From the NCBI GenBank assembly GCA_937138625.1, contig CAKZPF010000004.1:1-64000 (forward strand): a stretch of 64,000 nt of DNA, in the 5' to 3' direction. The translations under genes and the position numbers were made by a program. Numbering within the stretch: the first letter of the stretch is position 1; each line of letters begins with the position of its first letter. This document shows, piece after piece, positions 1 to 8,007 of this stretch. The DNA comes from an uncultured Caulobacteraceae bacterium (GTDB lineage: Bacteria; Pseudomonadota; Alphaproteobacteria; Caulobacterales; Caulobacteraceae). The notes beneath the pieces were generated by a model. It saw only the letters and a list, made by a program, of their open reading frames with translations. It had not been told where the DNA came from and ran no database searches.

Positions 1-329
<329 letters not shown>

Positions 330-604
330 AGTTTGCGTCCAACTCTAGACCGAAATCTAGTTGCTTAGATCGAAATCTAAAACGTAAGTTCTGCGTAAAT
401 TGACAGGTCCCCGAGATACCATCGAAATGATATCGCGGTTTCCGTCTGAAAAACACAGGACCGTCGAACGTTGTGTGCCTAAGCACATGACGCCGTCGCC
501 TGCGTTTCTCTTTTCAAATATTCACTTGTCAAAGACCGCGGACTGAGCATCTGCCCCGCCCAAACCTCAGCGGGAAGTTCGTTCCCCGTCAAGGCAGAGC
601 GCGG
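330..604 (-). other. rRNA operon leader
   Basis: No protein gene is credible in this gap between the 16S 5' end and the rrn promoter. On the minus strand it holds a boxA-like element, then two copies of a short palindromic-looking element (AGATTTCGATCT and AGATTTCGGTCT, about 348-379) that could form a stem used in precursor processing. Typical alphaproteobacterial rrn leaders have this length and content. Confidence 0.75.
527..537 (-). promoter_or_regulatory. boxA-like antitermination element in the rrn leader
   Basis: The minus strand reads GGTCTTTGACA followed by an AT-rich stretch and GAAAAGAGAAACG. This matches the boxA-type sequence usually found in alphaproteobacterial rrn leaders, where Nus factors load. 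Assignment rests on sequence resemblance and position only. Confidence 0.55.
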
Positions 605-633
605 TGTTTAGGTGAGGACCGCGCCCCTGTCAA
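605..633 (-). promoter_or_regulatory. rrn promoter
   Basis: On the minus strand TTGACA (628-633) and TAAACA (605-610) are separated by exactly 17 bases, about 275 bases before the 16S 5' end. Upstream (about 640-700) is a very A/T-rich tract that could act as an UP element. From there to base 909 I see no gene, only AT-rich intergenic sequence. Confidence 0.75.
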
Positions 634-909
634 CACCTGATTTTCAACTTTTTTCAGTTTTTTTCGAAAAACCCGAAACTTTCGAATTTTTCCTGAAAAA
701 TGCTCATGACTTTCGGGGGCCGCAGCCCTCAACCGCCACAAATCAGGGAAGCGCATAACTTAACCCCGCTTTAACCCTTGCGCAAGAAGAAAATGCGGAC
801 AAATGCGTATTTTTTGAGCGGAGCACCTATTAGACTGTTTATCAATGTTAATTTTATCCACGACCTGTGGATAATTAACCTCAACCCCCTACAGGCTTCA
901 TAGGTTTAA

Positions 910-1107
910 TTAGGGTTGAGAAACCGAATGCGTCACAGGAATCTCGGCTTGATTAACCAAATTCAACTCGTCGATCAGCAGCTGGCGGGCATACTCGTAG
1001 AATTCTGGCTCTTCTGCTCTCAGTTTGTCATAGAGATGATTAGATACTCCCAACTCCCCCACTCGCTCCGCAGCCACGCGAACCAACTCATCCTTAGTCA
1101 ATTGCAT
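910..1107 (-). CDS. small uncharacterised acidic protein (65 aa)
   Basis: I do not recognise this protein. It is 65 residues, acidic and predicted largely helical (LTKDELVRVAAERVGEL near the start), with no signal peptide or membrane segment. Its start overlaps the last 10 bases of the 98-aa gene upstream, so the two are probably translationally coupled and made together. It lies just upstream of the rRNA operon and points the same way, with no clear terminator after it. The coupling and the plausible composition are the only evidence that it is real. Confidence 0.5.
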   Translation of the reverse strand: MQLTKDELVRVAAERVGELGVSNHLYDKLRAEEPEFYEYARQLLIDELNLVNQAEIPVTHSVSQP

Positions 1108-1394
1108 ATCTTCACCGCGATTTGTGTAATGCTAAAATTCAGCCACGGAAGCTCTGTCGTGCTCAAGCGATAAAACTCGTCAGCCTCTTGCGCGGTCAAA
1201 CGGCCGTCATGGGCAATGCTATCGAGGTCAGAGCCCGAGTCCTCATCACTGCCGTCTCGCGGCCCCACGATGTAATGGCCATCCAAATATTTTAAAAATA
1301 CATCCCGCAAGTCCCGGCTGTTTGGGTCATAATGAACGGCTTTTCCGGCGCTCAGGTCGTCATATATTCCTTGTACATCAATGGCGTGCGTCAT
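1098..1394 (-). CDS. small acidic protein with an EF-hand-like segment (98 aa)
   Basis: An unrecognised 98-residue protein. Around residues 47-72 it has a dense run of Asp/Ser/Glu ending in DGRLTAQEADEF, which resembles the second half of an EF-hand loop plus exit helix, but the loop carries extra residues and so is not canonical. No signal peptide. AAGGGA sits 5 bases before the ATG. Its upstream region contains ATTGTGTCATAAAATG (1436-1451, minus), which is nearly repeated upstream of the EF-hand gene starting at 12550. It may therefore belong with the calcium-motif genes found elsewhere in the window, which is inference. Confidence 0.6.
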   Translation of the reverse strand: MTHAIDVQGIYDDLSAGKAVHYDPNSRDLRDVFLKYLDGHYIVGPRDGSDEDSGSDLDSIAHDGRLTAQEADEFYRLSTTELPWLNFSITQIAVKICN

Positions 1395-1524
1395 AAAATT
1401 CCCTTTCCTGCCTCAAATTGATTCAGCATTAAGCTCATTTTATGACACAATTTATTATTTTTTTTCAACGCCTGCAGGGAGAGAATTCGCAGAGAATGTT
1501 AGATTCCCCACCACCGTAAAGTGA

Positions 1525-1556
1525 CTGAGGGAGAGCACCGCCATGCTCTCCCTCAG
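1525..1556. repeat. perfect 13-bp inverted repeat (strong hairpin)
   Basis: CTGAGGGAGAGCA (1525-1537) and its exact complement (1544-1556) flank a 6-base loop. No T-run follows on either strand, so it is not a standard intrinsic terminator. It lies in the 288-base gap between the small acidic genes and the CBS protein, about 125 bases past the CBS stop codon. It may stabilise the 3' end of the CBS transcript. I see nothing else in this gap. Confidence 0.6.
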
Positions 1557-1682
1557 CTGTTGTGCCGCCCCTGCCCCATTCTGAGAAAGACAAGTCCGGG
1601 TCGCTCGCACGCCAATTTAAGCGCCCGTGACTTGGGAGGATATCATCAGAACAATCGGGATCGGGGACAGGCAGCGCCGCCG

Positions 1683-2108
1683 CTATGCCGTGATATACTC
1701 ACGCATGGCTTGGGCGTCGGCCTCGATGGTGGCAATTTTTGACTTGACCAAATCTCCGATAGACAAGACTCCCACCAAGTGGCCATCCTTCATCACCGGC
1801 AGGTGACGAATACGCCGATCCGTCATCCGGCCCAGCATATCATCCAAATTTTCATGGGGTTCTGCCGTGACCACTGACGTGGACATCCCGTCACGCACAC
1901 GTAACGTCAGCGCCGCCACACCATGGCGCGCCACCATGCGCGTCAAATCCCGTTCGGAAAACACCCCAACGACCCCACTGGCATCCGTGACCACCAGGGC
2001 CCCCACACCTTTTTCGTGCAGCTGTCCGGCCACGGCCGAGATGCTGTCATTGGGATCCACCGTAAACACGGCATCCCCTTTTTGTGATAAAATTTGTGCG
2101 GCTATCAT
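1683..2108 (-). CDS. CBS-domain protein (two tandem CBS motifs)
   Basis: A 141-residue protein made of a CBS pair: motif one at about residues 10-62 (SISAVAGQLHEKGVGALVVTD, then GVVGVFSERDLTRMV) and motif two at about 75-130 (HENLDDMLGRMTDRRIRHLPV, then GHLVGVLSIGDLVKSKI). Such stand-alone CBS pairs bind adenosine nucleotides and act as cytoplasmic energy sensors, but the partner cannot be read from the sequence. The start is supported by AGGGAGG 8 bases upstream. It lies between the small acidic genes and a rhomboid protease, all on the same strand, with no sign of a shared operon. Confidence 0.9.
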   Translation of the reverse strand: MIAAQILSQKGDAVFTVDPNDSISAVAGQLHEKGVGALVVTDASGVVGVFSERDLTRMVARHGVAALTLRVRDGMSTSVVTAEPHENLDDMLGRMTDRRIRHLPVMKDGHLVGVLSIGDLVKSKIATIEADAQAMREYITA

Positions 2109-2186
2109 GCGCAGACCTCCCTAAGCTTGCTTATGTTTTTTTCTGCAAGGTCTGGTAGAGTAACACAATTTTTCAAAGCCTTACAA

Positions 2187-2879
2187 TCATGGTTTCATGA
2201 CGAACCGACAAAGGAAAAGTCCAAACGCATAGCCCGTGACATGCATATCCCAGGCAATATCGGCCCCAAAGATCACGCGGCCAAAAACGCCCAGTATAAG
2301 ATTCAGAATCAGCCAAGAGGCTGCCAAGGTCATCACCGGCCGCGAAAACAGTGGCAAGATCTGCCCACTCTCGCGCCGCACCCCCAACACCCGAGAGGCC
2401 GCCCCGAACAAGCCCGCTACACCGCCCGAGGCCCCAATGGCCCCGCGCACGGCACCGGGATTCATCAGGCTGTAGAGCCCCGCCACCAGCACACACACCA
2501 GCAAAAACAAGGCCCACATCCGCCAAGAATTTGACCAGCGCGCCACCGCTGTGCCAAAGGCCAACCCCGCCAAACTGTTCAGCCAGACATGCGCCCAGTC
2601 CCCGTGCAAAAAAGCATATAAAATCAGACGCAAAGGCTCTTGACTGACAAAAGCGGGCACCAAGGCAAACTCGCTCAGGGTCCAAATCCTCACACCCGGC
2701 CAGGCCATCAAACCCGCGTGAATGGCCAGCAGGCCGCCACATAAAATGACCGCCCCCAACGGCGCGTTGAACATAGGAGCCGAGGCCGCCTGCGCTTCGG
2801 TCTCAGGCACCGGTTCATGTGCCTCTTGGGCAGGGGTCTCCGTGGGCTTAGAAGGCGATGAGGGCGAATCAGATGTCAT
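2187..2879 (-). CDS. rhomboid-family intramembrane serine protease
   Basis: Rhomboids cut transmembrane helices of other membrane proteins inside the bilayer. The N-terminal 45 residues are polar and Pro/Glu-rich; the rest holds about six hydrophobic segments. Family marks are FLHGDWAHVWLNSLAGL (loop 1 and helix 2), GASGGVAGLFGA with the catalytic Ser, and WDMHVTGYAFG supplying the catalytic His. Length (about 230 aa) is normal. An ATG at 2879 is preferred over a GTG two codons earlier; neither has a clear ribosome-binding site. The substrate is unknown. Confidence 0.88.
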   Translation of the reverse strand: MTSDSPSSPSKPTETPAQEAHEPVPETEAQAASAPMFNAPLGAVILCGGLLAIHAGLMAWPGVRIWTLSEFALVPAFVSQEPLRLILYAFLHGDWAHVWLNSLAGLAFGTAVARWSNSWRMWALFLLVCVLVAGLYSLMNPGAVRGAIGASGGVAGLFGAASRVLGVRRESGQILPLFSRPVMTLAASWLILNLILGVFGRVIFGADIAWDMHVTGYAFGLFLCRFVMKP

Positions 2880-3086
2880 CAGCACAGGCTATCGTATTTT
2901 TTGCCGACCGGAAGTCATCGCCGGGCGTGCGGCCATATGCGTGCCGCTTCAAAATGAAACAGGCGGCGAGCCGGAGCCAGCGGCAGTATCCGATCAATTC
3001 TGTGATTCCCGTGGAATTCACTGGGGTTTTCTCGCGTAATAGACGAAAATTTCAGCAAATTTCCTTATAAGGGGTAAAGGCCAAAC

Positions 3087-3101
3087 TGGCACAGGGCTTG
3101 C
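3087..3101 (+). promoter_or_regulatory. sigma-54 (RpoN) type promoter in front of hfaABD
   Basis: TGGCAC (3087-3092), five bases, then TTGC (3098-3101) followed by T matches the -24/-12 consensus closely. It lies 43 bases before the hfaA start, the right place for the operon promoter. Sigma-54 drives polar-development and late flagellar genes in Caulobacter, so the setting is sensible. No enhancer site was identified. Confidence 0.6.
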
Positions 3102-3144
3102 TTGCTGATGGGCGAAACAATCCGTCGACGGGGATATCACGATT

Positions 3145-3540
3145 ATGACCAACACTTTTACCCATTTTGGGACGCGCACCATTGCCATGGCGGCGGGCTT
3201 GTGCCTGCTGGCTGGTGGTGCCTGGGCCCAATCGGGCTTGAACGCTTCGCCCGAAGCTTATGAACAGCACTATGGATTGGGCTATGGCGCCGAAGAGCGC
3301 GGCTACGTGCCCAATAGTCGCGATGCCAACGGCAATCGTGTGGTGATCAACGGCATCATCATGCAGGGCAACGTCAGTCACATTAGTGGCGTCGGCGTTG
3401 TCGGCAGCGGGGCGGGCTATGGCTCGACACCTTTGGCCATCGGCAACAACCTGAATGTGATCACCCAAGGGTCGTGGAACACCGTCATCGTGGACAGCAC
3501 CCAAACCAACACCGGTGACGTCACCGCCACCGCCCAATGA
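3145..3540 (+). CDS. hfaA: HfaA-like holdfast anchor protein
   Basis: A 131-residue secreted protein with a signal peptide (cleavage near AWA/Q, residue 28). It carries the HfaA pattern: an N-x-RDANGNRVVINGII block (about 57-72), then AIGNNLNVITQGSWNTVIVD (about 97-116) and a TQTNTGDV tail. In Caulobacter HfaA is a small, fibre-forming surface protein that helps fix the holdfast adhesin to the cell. It is first in a three-gene operon; its stop codon overlaps a possible ATG of hfaB, but a better hfaB start lies 54 bases further on. Recognition comes from the characteristic C-terminal half and the neighbours. Confidence 0.85.
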   Translation: MTNTFTHFGTRTIAMAAGLCLLAGGAWAQSGLNASPEAYEQHYGLGYGAEERGYVPNSRDANGNRVVINGIIMQGNVSHISGVGVVGSGAGYGSTPLAIGNNLNVITQGSWNTVIVDSTQTNTGDVTATAQ

Positions 3541-3590
3541 CCCATACGCACATCACCAATTCTGAACAGATGAACAGCCAGGAAACCACC

Positions 3591-4583
3591 ATGTTGAAAT
3601 CTTTGCTTTTGAAATCGACCCGCCCGCTCATAATTGCCGGTGCCACACTCGGCCTCGCTGCTTGTATTTCTCCCTCTGCGGGGTCTGACGGCAAGTATGC
3701 CGAGCCCATCGGCAACGCGCCCGTGACCGCCAACCCCACGGATTATTCCGAGGGTTTGGTCTGCCTGGGCAACTTCGCACGCAAAAGCCAGATGGTCGCC
3801 CCCCGCATCGCCGTGGGTCGGATCTCTGACTACACCGGCAAAGCCGAAGCCGAAGGCGGCCGCAAGGTCACCCAAGGCGCATCCCTGATGGCGATTTCCG
3901 CGCTGGCCAAATCCGGCGCCCGCCTGGTGGAGCGCTATGACACTTCGGTTTCTGAGCTGGAACTGAAATACACCAACAACAAGCTGATCAGCGATGAAGC
4001 CCAAGATCAGTACCGCCGCATCATGGCTGGTCAGGTCCCGGGCTCGGATTATTATATGGTCGGTGGGATCACCGAGCTGAACTACAACATCCGCTCGTCG
4101 GGCGCTGATATCTTTGGTGGCGATGTTGATGCCACTGACTTCAAAGGCAGCTTCACTGGCCGCATGTATGTCATGAACGTGGGTCTTGATCTGCGCATGG
4201 TGAAGACACAAACGCTCGAAGTCGTTGATGTGATCTCTTATCAAAAGCAGATCATTGGCCGCGAAGTCAGCCTGGGCGTGTTTGATTTCTTGAACGGCAA
4301 TGTCTTTGACATCTCGGCTGGCGAAGGCGCCCTCGAGCCTGTACAGCTGGCTGTTCGCGCCGTCGTGGAACGTGCCGTCCTGGAAATGATGGCCAATCTC
4401 TATGGCTTCCAAAGCGAGGATGTGTGCTCGGAAGCGGCACACGCCACCACCTTGGGCCTGACCGGGAATTTCCGCGATCACACCAATGGTGTGCTGACCG
4501 GCCAAACCCGCGAGCAACCCGCCCGCGGTCACCAAGAGCGTGACGAAAGCGTCAAGACCACTCTGCGCGGTCGTTACAGCTAA
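3591..4583 (+). CDS. hfaB: HfaB-like holdfast anchor lipoprotein (CsgG family)
   Basis: A 330-residue CsgG-family protein. A lipobox (LAAC) places the lipidated Cys at about residue 25. The middle has the CsgG-type RIAVGRISDYTGKAE block and the segment after it, and the C-terminal half includes SDYYMVGGITELNYNI and a TLEVVDVISYQKQI strand pair. CsgG relatives form an oligomeric outer-membrane pore that exports curli-like subunits; HfaB in Caulobacter is needed for HfaA and HfaD stability and surface display. The ATG at 3591 is chosen because AGGA lies 7 bases upstream and the signal peptide begins there; an ATG at 3537 overlapping the hfaA stop would add 18 polar residues. Confidence 0.88.
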   Translation: MLKSLLLKSTRPLIIAGATLGLAACISPSAGSDGKYAEPIGNAPVTANPTDYSEGLVCLGNFARKSQMVAPRIAVGRISDYTGKAEAEGGRKVTQGASLMAISALAKSGARLVERYDTSVSELELKYTNNKLISDEAQDQYRRIMAGQVPGSDYYMVGGITELNYNIRSSGADIFGGDVDATDFKGSFTGRMYVMNVGLDLRMVKTQTLEVVDVISYQKQIIGREVSLGVFDFLNGNVFDISAGEGALEPVQLAVRAVVERAVLEMMANLYGFQSEDVCSEAAHATTLGLTGNFRDHTNGVLTGQTREQPARGHQERDESVKTTLRGRYS

Positions 4584-4616
4584 TCATATAAAAGACAATC
4601 GGATCGGGAGAGCGCA

Positions 4617-5822
4617 ATGCGCACACTGAAAACAACACTACTGGCCACCGCCGCCGTCGCCCTGCTGGCGACACCGGCCCTGGCCGCAGAAGACATCACC
4701 AATTCACAAATTCAGCTGGGGGATGTCTGGTCCAGTCTGAACGTCACAGTCAGTGATGGCAGCGATCAAATGGTGGAAACCTCGGTGGCCATTGGCAACC
4801 ATGTGGCCGCCTCTGCTACCAACCAAGATCTGAACCTGACCACCACACAAGACCTGCAAGGGTCCGTGGATGCCGACGTGCTGATCAATGGCAGCAGTGT
4901 GGGCGGGGCCGCAGCGATCACCGCCAGCGCCACCGGCAACACCGCCACAGCCGAGTTGTGCTGTGAAACGGCGACGGTCACCAACACTCAAACCACGTCA
5001 GCAGGCGAATCCATCGAATCGTCGGGCACTGTGGTCTTTAATCAACTGGTGGGCCCCACCGCCGTGACCGGTATTGCCACGGCCAACACCCTGGGCGTGA
5101 CCGCCACCAACGGCGTCAGCAACACCACCTCCACCCAAACCAACAATGCGGTGACCGAGGCCTACCTCAGCACCAGCGTGGTCAATGGCAACGACACCAC
5201 CGTCAGCACCACGGCCGTGTCCAATAATGTGACACTGTCGGGCACAGCCTCGACCACCAATGCCAGTTTGGTACAGAACAATCTGGGCTATACCCACGCG
5301 CAAAACGATGTCGTTGGCCAAACCGCCGATGACCTGACAAGCGTGGCCACGGCTTCGGGCAACAACATCAACGCCCAAAACAGCACCGGCACCGCCTGGG
5401 TCGATGCGGCCCAAGCCAATGCCGGCACCGTTCAAGCCCAAAGCTATGTGGCGCTGTCGGGCAACTGGAGCGGCACGGCCACCAGCTCGGCTTATGGTGT
5501 GGGCAACTCCATGCTGTTGTCTGAAATTGGCAATTCCGCCGGCACCAACAACACCCAAAGCAACTATGGCAGCATCAGTGCCGATGCCACCTTCAGTGGC
5601 GGCGCGGGCAGCGCGGCCATTGTTTCATCCGCGGCCTTCGGGAACGCGGTTACAGGCACCATTTGCGCCAACTGTGGCAATTATGGCCTGACCGCCAACA
5701 ACACCCAGTACAATGCGGGCGGCGTGGTTTCCTCGACCACCACCACCTATACAACCGGTGGTGTGGTCACAGGCTCAGCCTCTGCTGTGGGCAACTCGGC
5801 CACCTTCCGCGCCGGCAACTAA
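4617..5822 (+). CDS. hfaD: HfaD-like holdfast anchor adhesin
   Basis: A 401-residue secreted protein with a signal peptide (cleaved near ALA/AE, residue 23) and GGGAGAG before the start. The mature part is extremely rich in Ala, Thr, Asn, Ser and Gly with little charge, in irregular repeats such as GNxVxxSATN and NNTQxNxG, as in amyloid or beta-solenoid surface fibres. One short region has a Cys pair (ELCCET, about residue 107) and another CANCG near residue 351. It follows hfaB by 33 bases and ends at a terminator, so its position and composition identify it as HfaD, which with HfaA and HfaB ties the adhesive holdfast to the envelope in Caulobacter. Sequence alone would not be decisive. Confidence 0.8.
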   Translation: MRTLKTTLLATAAVALLATPALAAEDITNSQIQLGDVWSSLNVTVSDGSDQMVETSVAIGNHVAASATNQDLNLTTTQDLQGSVDADVLINGSSVGGAAAITASATGNTATAELCCETATVTNTQTTSAGESIESSGTVVFNQLVGPTAVTGIATANTLGVTATNGVSNTTSTQTNNAVTEAYLSTSVVNGNDTTVSTTAVSNNVTLSGTASTTNASLVQNNLGYTHAQNDVVGQTADDLTSVATASGNNINAQNSTGTAWVDAAQANAGTVQAQSYVALSGNWSGTATSSAYGVGNSMLLSEIGNSAGTNNTQSNYGSISADATFSGGAGSAAIVSSAAFGNAVTGTICANCGNYGLTANNTQYNAGGVVSSTTTTYTTGGVVTGSASAVGNSATFRAGN

Positions 5823-5846
5823 GTCCGCGGAACGGATAAAGACATT

Positions 5847-5878
5847 AACGGCCTGGGGCATCGCTCGAGGCCGTTTTT
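5847..5878 (+). terminator. intrinsic terminator of hfaABD
   Basis: AACGGCCT and AGGCCGTT form a stem around a 13-base loop, followed by a T-run, 25 bases after the hfaD stop. Confidence 0.85.
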
Positions 5879-6160
5879 CTGTGGGCAGGTCTCCAGGCCA
5901 TGACGGGGGGCCGGGGGGGGCCGAACCCGAGCCCACGGACACACGCGCGGCCTCTGGGTAAGCAAAGACCCCTACAGATAGCACACCACACAGCCCTAAG
6001 GCGTGGCTGACCTATGCGCGCTGAGCTTTGCCAACTGTCATTGTGGGCACGACCATTATGTGTACGGCCTGGGTATACCGTGGCCCGGGCACTGCCCATA
6101 AGCATACCCCCCCAACACACAACGCCTCATCTAAATGACCCATAAAAAAAACGGCCATAA
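5879..6160. other. gene-free stretch between hfaD and a convergent gene
   Basis: Short reading frames exist on the minus strand here, but they have no ribosome-binding sites and a Gly/Pro/Arg-heavy composition typical of chance frames in GC-rich DNA. The stretch has a G-rich tract (about 5905-5922) and nothing else I can name. Confidence 0.5.
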
Positions 6161-6195
6161 AAAAACGGCTCTGGGGCAGACCCAGAGCCGTTTTT
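6161..6195. terminator. bidirectional terminator
   Basis: A 15-bp stem (AAAAACGGCTCTGGG, 6161-6175, with its complement at 6181-6195) and a 5-base loop, with A/T runs on both sides. It lies 21 bases past the stop of the leftward secreted-protein gene and can also stop rightward read-through from hfaD. Confidence 0.88.
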
Positions 6196-6216
6196 GAACT
6201 TTGGTTTGGGTAGAGC

Positions 6217-7023
6217 TTAGTGGCCCACACCCCCATCCAAGACCATAGACGCGGTCGAGGTGGCCGGCTTACACACACCAGGAATGGTTTTTTCGTGCTT
6301 GATCATCAAGGTTTTCATGCCAGGACCGTTGCGCCGCAACAACGAGCGCTCGTTACAATCCCGCTGAGGGCTTTCCGGCTTACACATCAGCTGGCCATTT
6401 TCATGGACCAGGGCTTCTTTTTTCTGGCAAGCAATGGTTTGGCCGCCATCAAAGACGGGCTTGCCGTCTTCCATTTTACCAATGGTGGCGTGCAGGCGCG
6501 AACCGGCCAAGCAACGATAGACCTCGCCAGAAAAATCAGGCTTGATTTCGGTGTCTGTGCTCCACCGCGAAGCGGGATGAGGCTTGCCTTTGTCATCAAT
6601 GCAAACCGCTTGCACGGGGGCAATGCGGTTTTCGATGGTCACTTGATCAGGGGTACAGACCTCGCCAGCCTCGACGGCCAGTTCATCGATCACACCGGGG
6701 TTCGGCCCACCAGCGGGCATATCATAATAATACCCACCACCCACAATCGTGGTTTGACCATGACCGGCGTTGACATAGCTCCAATAGCTCTGCCCTTGGT
6801 TGACGGTCACGCCACTGCCACCGATCACGGCGCTGGGCGCTGTGACGCTGACGGTGGGGGCCGTTACAGAAACCGCCGGCGCGCCCACGCTGACGCCCGG
6901 CACATTCACGGTGTGCGTGCCCGTGTGCGAACAGCAGGCTTGGGCCGACGCCGCCGAGCTGAGGCTCATCACGGCCACACCCGTCAGCAAAGCCGGCAAA
7001 ATGTTTTGTTTTGATACATGCAT
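6217..7023 (-). CDS. secreted Cys-rich protein with a VSV-repeat, function unknown
   Basis: A 268-residue exported protein with a signal peptide (cleaved near ASA/QA, about residue 27). Directly after it is a short repeat, GVSVGAPAVSVTAPTVSVTA, then a Gly/Tyr-rich stretch, and a C-terminal half with spaced cysteines (VCTP, VCID, RCLA, ACQK, MCKP, DCNE, VCKP) likely paired in disulfides. I do not recognise the family. ATG 7023 is chosen because the signal peptide begins there and AGAGGGA lies upstream; the frame stays open 26 codons further back. It converges on hfaABD across a shared terminator, so a surface or envelope role is plausible but unproven. Confidence 0.78.
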   Translation of the reverse strand: MHVSKQNILPALLTGVAVMSLSSAASAQACCSHTGTHTVNVPGVSVGAPAVSVTAPTVSVTAPSAVIGGSGVTVNQGQSYWSYVNAGHGQTTIVGGGYYYDMPAGGPNPGVIDELAVEAGEVCTPDQVTIENRIAPVQAVCIDDKGKPHPASRWSTDTEIKPDFSGEVYRCLAGSRLHATIGKMEDGKPVFDGGQTIACQKKEALVHENGQLMCKPESPQRDCNERSLLRRNGPGMKTLMIKHEKTIPGVCKPATSTASMVLDGGVGH

Positions 7024-7122
7024 GATCAAGATCCCTCTGATTTCGCCAAACAGCATGCAAAGCCAATGCCATCCCAGGGCATTTTCAAGGGTCCGATCCA
7101 AAAAAATTAACGATATCCCACC

Positions 7123-7662
7123 TCAAGCGAGGTCTTCGCCCATCACGCGTAATTTTTCCCGGTAACGCTTTGCATTTTCAGCATAATGCTGCGCCGAGGC
7201 CGTAAACATTTTGATCTGATCGTCGCTGACCGGCCGCACCACTTTGGCGGGCGCGCCCATCACCAACGACCCGTCAGGGATCTCCTTGCCCTCGGTGATC
7301 AGGGCTCGCGCCCCAATTAGGCAATTTTTGCCAACCTTGGCCCCGTTCAAAATCACAGCCCCAATGCCCACCAAACTGTTGTCGCCAATGGTGCAGCCAT
7401 GCAGCATCGCCATATGCCCGACCGTGACATCATCGCCCAGCGTCAAAGGAAAGCCCATATCCGTATGCAAGACACTGCCATCCTGCACATTGGTGCGCTG
7501 GCCGAGCGTGATCCATTCGTTATCCCCCCGCGCCGTGGCCCCAAACCACAGACTGCTGCCCGCCATCATCCGCACGCGCCCAATGACGGCGGCGCTGGGG
7601 GCCACCCAGGCGGTCTCGTCAAGTTCCGGTGTGATATCAGGGCCTAGGTCGTAAGTGGTCAT
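7123..7662 (-). CDS. gamma-class carbonic anhydrase family protein
   Basis: A 179-residue left-handed beta-helix protein built from hexapeptide repeats (residues about 20-130, for example [20 protein letters not shown], and [19 protein letters not shown]), ending in a C-terminal helix. Three metal-ligand histidines are visible (VLHTDMG and VGHMAMLHG). The family includes active carbonic anhydrases and the inactive YrdA/PaaY types, which this short form without the acidic loop most resembles. AGGAGA 6 bases before the ATG at 7662 fixes the start over an upstream in-frame codon. TTAACGGACGTTAACCAT just upstream (about 7687-7704) resembles half CtrA sites. Confidence 0.9.
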   Translation of the reverse strand: MTTYDLGPDITPELDETAWVAPSAAVIGRVRMMAGSSLWFGATARGDNEWITLGQRTNVQDGSVLHTDMGFPLTLGDDVTVGHMAMLHGCTIGDNSLVGIGAVILNGAKVGKNCLIGARALITEGKEIPDGSLVMGAPAKVVRPVSDDQIKMFTASAQHYAENAKRYREKLRVMGEDLA

Positions 7663-7818
7663 CGGTATCTCCTGGGGGCACAATCCGTTAACGGACGTTA
7701 ACCATTTTTTCAGGCTTTGCAATCATCCTGGTCATAAGATTGGAATCAGCGTCAACTGTAGACAGAGTAAGGGGTTTTGACGCGTTTCGGCCATAAGCCG
7801 AAGTCTGCGAGGTGTGTT

Positions 7819-7938
7819 TTGACATTGCACCCATGTGCACAGATTCACCATTATCCGCCACACACGGACACCCCTTTGATTGAGATCGTCACCCCCGACA
7901 CAGGCACCACAGCGACCACCCCTTTGGGTGGTTTTTTT
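7819..7938 (+). ncRNA. possible small RNA ahead of phoH
   Basis: This 285-base gap has a TTGACA (7819-7824) with only a weak -10 (GATTCA, 7842-7847), then about 65 bases without a credible gene, and a strong intrinsic terminator (stem ACCACCC/GGGTGGT, then seven T; 7915-7938) pointing right. No protein gene on this strand precedes the terminator, so a transcript of about 85 bases is the simplest reading. A 15-codon frame (MCTDSPLSATHGHPF) starts at 7833 and could instead make it a leader. Inference only. Confidence 0.35.
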
Positions 7939-8007
7939 GTGTCTGTGTGGGGCGTGTTCAAAACGTCGGCTTTTACCACCACCCCCAACCGATCATAGGA
8001 GGTCATC

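Noticed and set aside
1521..1742. 73-codon frame at the 1525 hairpin
   Set aside because: Begins inside the inverted repeat, has no ribosome-binding site and overlaps the end of the CBS gene in antisense.
3417..4535. 372-codon open frame on the minus strand opposite hfaB
   Set aside because: It lies antisense to a clear CsgG-family gene, is His/Gly/Ala-heavy without domain pattern, and has no ribosome-binding site. Chance frame in GC-rich coding DNA.
5845..6120. 91-codon minus-strand frame after hfaD
   Set aside because: Overlaps the hfaD terminator, Arg/Gly/Pro-rich and without start signals.
7777..7998. 73-codon protein gene before phoH
   Set aside because: A strong intrinsic terminator lies within the frame and there is no ribosome-binding site or domain.
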